28,218 nucleotides of DNA from CAYPNF01 sp964411985. Lineage in GTDB: Bacteria > Verrucomicrobiota > Verrucomicrobiia > Limisphaerales > J093. The stretch covers positions 1-28,218 of the forward strand of contig CAYPNF010000086.1 of the NCBI GenBank assembly GCA_964411985.1, written 5' to 3'. Below the pieces are notes generated by a model. The model had not been told where the DNA came from. It made no database searches and saw only the letters and a program-made list of their open reading frames with translations. The translations under genes and the position numbers were made by a program. Below, one piece after another: positions 23,832 through 28,218 of this stretch; the stretch's first letter is position 1; the number at the start of each line of letters is the position of its first letter.

Positions 23832-26240
23832 TCATTTGAGACTCAACCGGTAGAACCTCGTTGCCACAGTCAGACTCGGCACGGTGGCGCGGACTCGATT
23901 TCCGCCTTGAGCCTTGTACACTGCAGAGGGAACCGACTGCCATGACTTCAGATCAGCACTCTCCCATAGATCATGCGCACCCGAGGGGCTGGGAGTATCA
24001 AAGTCAATCGTGATTTGGTCCTGGGCTTTCACGATCGTGCGAATGGTCAATGGAATCGAGGGGCCGGCAACCACCTGGAGTCCGGCTGGGGCTCCGATGG
24101 GCTGCCATTGGTCAGTCTCCACATCTTCCACGAATGCCCCCTCGGCGGCATACACCTCGTAGTAAGATCCGCCCGCCCTCTGGTAGGCGATGAACTCGAT
24201 GTCATATTGGCCTGCGGTCAGGTTTTTCAACACCCCGCGCACGCTGCTGTTCCCGGGATTCGGGAAGGCCATGTACTCGGGAAAATCGTCATCGCGTACG
24301 CCGTTGCCGCTCACGCTTTCAAAGGGGGCTCCCACAAAGCGAAGGGCGAAACCGTCATCCGTGTGCACCCCGATCGTCCAATCACCGCTGCGGGGGATGA
24401 CCACCCGGGCGCGCGCGACGAGAACGAAGTCATTGGTGCTGAGTCCGCCTGCTTCGGCCGGCAAAGGCAGGTGGTCGGTGAACAGAGCACCAGCTCCGGG
24501 GTTGGCGGTCAGGGCGAGGCTGATGGAGGGCACTTGGGTGTCCTGCAGTTGGCCCGTGAAGCCTGGTTGGCTTGCTTTCTGGGCGATCTCCACCGCCGAG
24601 ACCACGGCATCGGCCCGGCCAGCATCCCAGATCTGACGCAGACCCCAGTTTCCAACGGTACTCGCTGGCCCGCCTAAACCCGACAATGGGAAGAAGGGAG
24701 CTGGTAGGGTGAACGTGGAATCGTTGGTGATGCCCGTTCCTGCAGTATCCTTGGCCTCCACGCGCAGAGCGTGAGTCGAGCCCGGCTGGAAGGGGGTCGC
24801 CGGTGTGTGGATGATCGTGGTGGTGATACCTGATTTGACCGGCGTTGCTATGTCGGCCACGGCTCCATCGAGCAGCAGCTTGACACTGGCCGGGGCCACC
24901 ACGCTCGCTCCCACATCTTCCATCCTGACGATCAGGTTGGTGAAGGTCGCCGTAACCTCCTTGACGATGGCCGTGGTTACGTCGGGTTTATCGGAAACGC
25001 TGACGTCAAATCGGTCAGCAGTGACCACTCCATCCCCGAACACGCGGATTTTCAGGACGTGTTCGCGGTTGGCCAGGATGGGACTGCTCCAGACGAGGAC
25101 CTGTTCTCCGCGTTGGGTGGCCTTGTAGTTCACTTTTGTTTCGGCTCCGCCATCGATACTCGCCATCCCGGTTCCGTGGTGACTGGCAACCGTGGCGAAC
25201 ACGTCGATTTTCACCCCTTTGAATCGCACCTCAAAGTAATCGTTCTTGTTGTTGTTGGACTCGTAGTGGTCGTTGTTCAGATACCTGGGGTCACTCGCCC
25301 CGCCCTGGGCCAGGTTCCACGTGCCGACGTATCGGATTTGGTTCAGTCCAGTGCCCTCGTCGGCAGTATCGTCGATCTTGAGAATGCGGTCCGCGACCAG
25401 TTCGCGCACCGTGATGTTCACCGTGGACCAGGCAACCTTGGCGGTCTTGTCCGTGGCCACGACGCGGAGCGAGTGAGGCCCTTTGGCGGCACCCTTCAGA
25501 ACGTACGTGAAAGGACTGGCAGTCTTGTTCGTTAACAGTATGTCACCGTCGAAGAACTCCACCTTCTGGATGTTGGAGGTGCCGTCCTTATCGGTGACCT
25601 TAGCATCGATGGTGATGTCGGCACCCAAGGCGATCTCGCTCCCTTCCAGAGGAGAACTTACCACGACCGTAGGTACGTTGCCGGTAATGTCACCACTTTC
25701 GAAGCGCACCTCCGCCAGGCCGACCGTGTAGCCTTGGCCCCAATTGGACAGCCCTTTGAGTTTGACGAGCCGAACACTAGTTCCCACGAGGTTGAACACC
25801 TGGGCCTTCTCGCCTCCTTCCAGCAAGGAAATGCGGGCGATCGCGTTGAAAACGGCGTTGGTGTTCGCGATGTCAACATCCGAGGATACCTGAACCTCCA
25901 CATCCTTCATCCCTACATCGGTGGCGTCCTGAACGTTGTAGTTCCAGATATACACCTTGGTAAGGTTCACGTTGGTTCCAAGGTCGAAGATGGCGCTCTC
26001 CCGGATGGAACCGATTCCGGACCACATCTCAGCCGCCATACGGCTATGAACTGAGTCCGGCGTGCCGATACCCGGCACGTCAAATCCGGCCCCATTGATC
26101 AAGGCGTCCTGCGTGTCGGCACCGTTCGACACCAAGACGGCCACGGGCTGGATGAACTCCGCGTGCAGGAGAGGGCAGGTCATAGCCGAGACTAGAAGCC
26201 CCAAGGTGACCCCGAGTGAAGAAGAGTGGTTTCGTCGCAT
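23832..26240 (-). CDS. Secreted F5/8-type, Ig-like, galactose-binding-like and PA14-like protein
   Basis: 802 aa with a signal peptide (MRRNHSSSLGVTLGLLVSAM...LHA). Domains in order: F5/8-type C (discoidin)-like at ~28-183 (FDLG...LTKVYIWNYN...VRLVKL...GLAEVRFES); Ig-like at ~188-278 (VEFFDGD...); a galactose-binding-like sandwich at ~284-414 (KIDDTADEG.. YVGTW ... HYESNN); a second Ig-like at ~418-513 with the (V)KLLLDG core also seen in the first protein of the window; PA14-like at ~530-705 (WTIGVHTDDGFALRFVG); and an FYR-type module at ~728-802 ending RFYRLSLK. No catalytic motif was seen. The ATGA overlap with the GH101-like gene (or an 83-base gap if the later start is used) marks an operon. 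It likely binds the glycan that the neighbour hydrolyses. Confidence 0.84.
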   Translation of the reverse strand: MRRNHSSSLGVTLGLLVSAMTCPLLHAEFIQPVAVLVSNGADTQDALINGAGFDVPGIGTPDSVHSRMAAEMWSGIGSIRESAIFDLGTNVNLTKVYIWNYNVQDATDVGMKDVEVQVSSDVDIANTNAVFNAIARISLLEGGEKAQVFNLVGTSVRLVKLKGLSNWGQGYTVGLAEVRFESGDITGNVPTVVVSSPLEGSEIALGADITIDAKVTDKDGTSNIQKVEFFDGDILLTNKTASPFTYVLKGAAKGPHSLRVVATDKTAKVAWSTVNITVRELVADRILKIDDTADEGTGLNQIRYVGTWNLAQGGASDPRYLNNDHYESNNNKNDYFEVRFKGVKIDVFATVASHHGTGMASIDGGAETKVNYKATQRGEQVLVWSSPILANREHVLKIRVFGDGVVTADRFDVSVSDKPDVTTAIVKEVTATFTNLIVRMEDVGASVVAPASVKLLLDGAVADIATPVKSGITTTIIHTPATPFQPGSTHALRVEAKDTAGTGITNDSTFTLPAPFFPLSGLGGPASTVGNWGLRQIWDAGRADAVVSAVEIAQKASQPGFTGQLQDTQVPSISLALTANPGAGALFTDHLPLPAEAGGLSTNDFVLVARARVVIPRSGDWTIGVHTDDGFALRFVGAPFESVSGNGVRDDDFPEYMAFPNPGNSSVRGVLKNLTAGQYDIEFIAYQRAGGSYYEVYAAEGAFVEDVETDQWQPIGAPAGLQVVAGPSIPLTIRTIVKAQDQITIDFDTPSPSGAHDLWESADLKSWQSVPSAVYKAQGGNRVRATVPSLTVATRFYRLSLK

Positions 26241-26375
26241 AGGGATTAGGCAAGCTTAGGTGGTTTTGCTGGAACTCTTCTACTCTGAACCAGCTATCGT
26301 AGCGTGTCAAGGACTGCCAGACCACCCTGAAATCCGTCTTTTCAGGCAACCTGCGGCTGGCTTACGCTGTTGTGC

Positions 26376-26597
26376 GTGAGCGAGATCACCCGGTTACTGG
26401 AAGGGCTGCAGGAAGGCGATCCAAAGCCTTCGACCGACCTGCTTCCCCTGGTGTACGCGGAGTTGCGCACGGTCGCCGCCTGGCACAAGTCCCGCGAGGT
26501 CCCCGGGCATACTCTCCAACTGGATCTACGCCGGGGCCTGGCTATACCGCCATGTCCGGGCTTCGGAGCCAATAGGTCCCTGAACCAGTGCACGTGA
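26376..26597 (+). pseudogene. Truncated ECF sigma factor (TIGR02999-type) remnant
   Basis: From a GTG at 26376, the first 48 codons (to about 26519) read as the start of the ECF sigma subfamily expanded in Planctomycetes/Verrucomicrobia: SEITRLLEGLQEGD, then LLPLVYAELRTVAAW and VPGHTLQ. Family members then continue into TALVHEAYLRL and the -10/-35-recognition domains, about 180 aa in total. Here similarity stops after GHTLQ, and unrelated sequence runs to a stop at 26597. Region 2.2-2.4 and region 4 are absent, so it cannot work as a sigma factor. It lies divergently, 135 bases from the start of the GH101-like operon. A deletion remnant is most likely. Confidence 0.7.
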
Positions 26598-26623
26598 GCC
26601 CAACCAATAGCCATCGCGAAGAT

Positions 26624-27010
26624 ATGAAAGCGAAACCGCAAACCGTCGACGAGTATTTGGCGGCGCTAAGCCCAATCCAGAGGACGGCGCTCGAGAACCT
26701 GCGGAAGTCGATCAGGGCGGCGGCTCCCAAAGCCGTGGAATGTATTTACTACGGCCTCCCGGCCTTTCGCCTGGAGGGAAAGCCCTTGGTTGCCTTCGGT
26801 GCGGCGAAGGACCACTGCTCCTTCTATCCCCTGAGCGGCCGGACGGTGAGAGCTCATCAAGGCGAGCTAAAGGGCTACAGCACCAGCAAAGGCACTATCC
26901 GCTTTGATGCGGCCAAACCACTTCCCGCTTCCCTCGTGCGAAAGTTGGTGAAGACCCGGATCCAGGAAAACAGAGCGTCTATGATGGAGCAGGCCGACGA
27001 CAAGTCCTGA
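26624..27010 (+). CDS. DUF1801 (YdhG-like) small protein
   Basis: The start at 26624 (MKAKPQTVDEYLAALSPIQR) fits the family; an in-frame ATG at 26588 would add 12 unrelated residues. The protein is 128 aa, cytoplasmic. Family signatures are TVDEYLAALSP...LE.LR..I...AP.A.E.I.YGLPAF, then PLVAFGAAKDHCSFYPLSG and the C-terminal TIRFDAAKPLPASLVRKLVKTRI. These are the DUF1801/YdhG-YdeI pattern, some members of which have been described as frataxin-like iron-binding proteins, with function otherwise poorly known. It starts 26 bases after the ECF remnant stop. No partner is evident. Confidence 0.92.
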   Translation: MKAKPQTVDEYLAALSPIQRTALENLRKSIRAAAPKAVECIYYGLPAFRLEGKPLVAFGAAKDHCSFYPLSGRTVRAHQGELKGYSTSKGTIRFDAAKPLPASLVRKLVKTRIQENRASMMEQADDKS

Positions 27011-27176
27011 TACAGCCGCTTGTCCTGGTGGCATAGTGCTTAATGTGGCACGTTCTTGCGTTGGGACTGCTTTGGGTGCTGCAGGCAGAGTGAGTTGAGC
27101 GTACAGGAAACGGAGAGGCCAGGAGCTGCCGGCGTGCGGCGAAAGGAAACCCTTCCAGCCAAAGAGCGGAGTTGCC

Positions 27177-27205
27177 TTGACAGACGCTTCACCATTTACT
27201 AACGT
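27177..27205 (+). promoter_or_regulatory. Sigma70-like promoter candidate for the GH51 gene
   Basis: A perfect TTGACA (27177-27182) is followed after 17 bases by TAACGT (27200-27205), a weak -10. The AT-rich stretch that follows (to ~27225) supports a promoter. It ends 34 bases before the TTG start. The rest of the 229-base gap (27011-27176) shows no gene. Confidence 0.45.
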
Positions 27206-27239
27206 TCCATTATTAACTAATCGATTTCAGGCCAATACC

Positions 27240-28218
27240 TTGAAAACCAAGCACCTCCGTTTCGTCGTTTCCGCGCTCCTCGCGGGTTTCACTGCTGCAG
27301 CTGCCGCGTCCGATGCCCATCCAACTGTGCCCCAGGTCTCCATTCGGGTTGATCAGAAGGGCAAGGCCATCAGTCCCGATCTCTTCGGCGTGTTCTTTGA
27401 GGATCTCAACTACGCGGCGGATGGCGGGTTGTACGCGGAATTGGTGCAGAACCGCTCCTTCGAGTATCAGGCCACCGAGCAGCTCAGCTGGACGCCGTTG
27501 ACCGCGTGGGAGTTGGTGAAACGAGGTGGGGGGAAAGGTTCGCTTTCGATCGGGGAGGCGGTGCCGGTGCACCCGAATAACCCTAGTTACGCGGTGGTGG
27601 AATGCCAAGAACCTGGCGAGGGTGTGGGCCTTGCCAACCTAGGTTTCGATGGAATCGCGGTTCAGGCTGGGGAGCACTACGACTTTTCGCTCTTTGCGCG
27701 TCAGCTGTTTACCGGGAATCGGTGGGGGGGAAGCGGGGCACTGGCGAGCCCGGCGCGCTTGGTGGTGCGTCTGGAGGGGAAGGAAGCCAAGCTTCTGGGT
27801 GAAACCTCGGTTGAGGTTGTCGGCCGTGAATGGCAGAGGGTTTCGGCCACCGTCACCCCCAGCGAGTCGGAGTCCGCCGCTCGCCTATTGGTGCTTTCTC
27901 TGACGAAAGGAGGGGTGGCGCTGGACGAGATTTCGCTCTTCCCGCGCAAAACCTTCAAGAACCGGCCGAATGGATTACGGGCGGATCTCGCCCAGGCGAT
28001 TGCGGATCTCAAGCCAAAGTTCATGAGGTTTCCCGGTGGCTGTTTGGTGCACGGCTTTGGCCTCGGCAACATGTATCGATGGAAAGACAGCATCGGACCG
28101 ATCGAACAACGCCGGGGACAGGCGAATCTCTGGGGCTATCATCAGTCCCTCGGCCTTGGTTACCCCAACTTTCGATACTGGGACAGGTTTTTGACAAAAT
28201 GCGAGAGCCCTGGGTGCG
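27240..28218 (+). CDS. GH51 alpha-L-arabinofuranosidase, 5' part (cut by window end)
   Basis: No in-frame ATG exists at the 5' end; the TTG at 27240 begins a signal peptide (LKTKHLRFVVSALLAGFTAA...), so TTG is the likely start. GH51 landmarks follow: ISPDLFGVFFEDLNYAADGG (44-63), AELVQNRSFEY, a CBM4/9-like beta-sandwich insert around 85-240 (with GREWQRVSATVTP), then LKPKFMRFPGGC (to 268) and YRWKDSIGP (279-287). The catalytic Glu pair lies beyond the window. The family removes arabinofuranosyl side chains from arabinoxylan, arabinan and similar. After GLGY (~28163) the sequence departs from the family (expected YFEYFQ.CEDIGAEP), suggesting base errors or a frameshift near the end. Export is predicted. 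Sure of family; the 3' end is unreliable. Confidence 0.88.
   Translation, partial: MKTKHLRFVVSALLAGFTAAAAASDAHPTVPQVSIRVDQKGKAISPDLFGVFFEDLNYAADGGLYAELVQNRSFEYQATEQLSWTPLTAWELVKRGGGKGSLSIGEAVPVHPNNPSYAVVECQEPGEGVGLANLGFDGIAVQAGEHYDFSLFARQLFTGNRWGGSGALASPARLVVRLEGKEAKLLGETSVEVVGREWQRVSATVTPSESESAARLLVLSLTKGGVALDEISLFPRKTFKNRPNGLRADLAQAIADLKPKFMRFPGGCLVHGFGLGNMYRWKDSIGPIEQRRGQANLWGYHQSLGLGYPNFRYWDRFLTKCESPGC

Noticed and set aside
1..28218. CRISPR arrays, tRNA/rRNA genes, insertion sequences, phage genes
   Set aside because: No direct-repeat/spacer pattern, cloverleaf, transposase or integrase signature was seen; internal repeats are protein-domain repeats.

Overview
The window looks like part of a Verrucomicrobiota chromosome (Pedosphaera/Limisphaerales-like). 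This is inferred from gene content only. The indicators are very large secreted proteins built from delta-60, Calx-beta, WWxWTAP-type, PA14-like and galactose-binding-like modules; an H-X9-DG pseudopilin-like protein; a remnant of the ECF sigma family (TIGR02999 type) that is expanded in Planctomycetes/Verrucomicrobia; glycoside hydrolases; GC-rich coding sequence; and few Shine-Dalgarno sites. No rRNA, tRNA, CRISPR array, transposase or phage gene was seen. The right end cuts a gene, and its last ~55 bases look unreliable.

Layout. (1) 213-3122 (+): a secreted PA14/Ig/carbohydrate-binding-like protein with a leader hairpin and a clear intrinsic terminator. (2) 15444 down to 3446 (-): a probable five-gene operon. 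It starts with a 52-aa acidic protein, then a secreted ankyrin-repeat protein, a 280-aa helical orphan, a ~1620-aa protein with ten WWxWTAP-type repeats, and a ~1280-aa protein with two sets of seven delta-60 repeats plus four Calx-beta domains. (3) 17681 to 15652 (-): a two-gene operon of a lipoprotein and an exported protein, both with a BamE/SmpA-like segment. (4) Single genes: SnoaL-like (-), GNAT acetyltransferase (-), secreted metallophosphoesterase (-) and pseudopilin-like protein (+). (5) 26240 to 21916 (-): a two-gene operon of a multi-domain sugar-binding-like protein and a GH101-like glycosidase. (6) On + at the right: a truncated ECF sigma gene, a DUF1801 protein, and the 5' part of a GH51 alpha-L-arabinofuranosidase with a TTG start.

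How it fits together. Most products are exported, and the theme is surface display and polysaccharide or glycoprotein capture and cleavage. Six otherwise unrelated exported proteins share a ~65-75 aa beta-rich module (pattern YxLxxSxDLxxW ... FYR). It sits at the extreme C-terminus in five and just after the signal peptide in the metallophosphoesterase. A 31-bp two-block DNA motif lies upstream of both the five-gene operon and the metallophosphoesterase gene, and may be a shared regulatory or repeat element. The ECF remnant and the kinase-leader-like 52-aa gene suggest that ECF/kinase-type regulatory modules once existed or were reshaped here.
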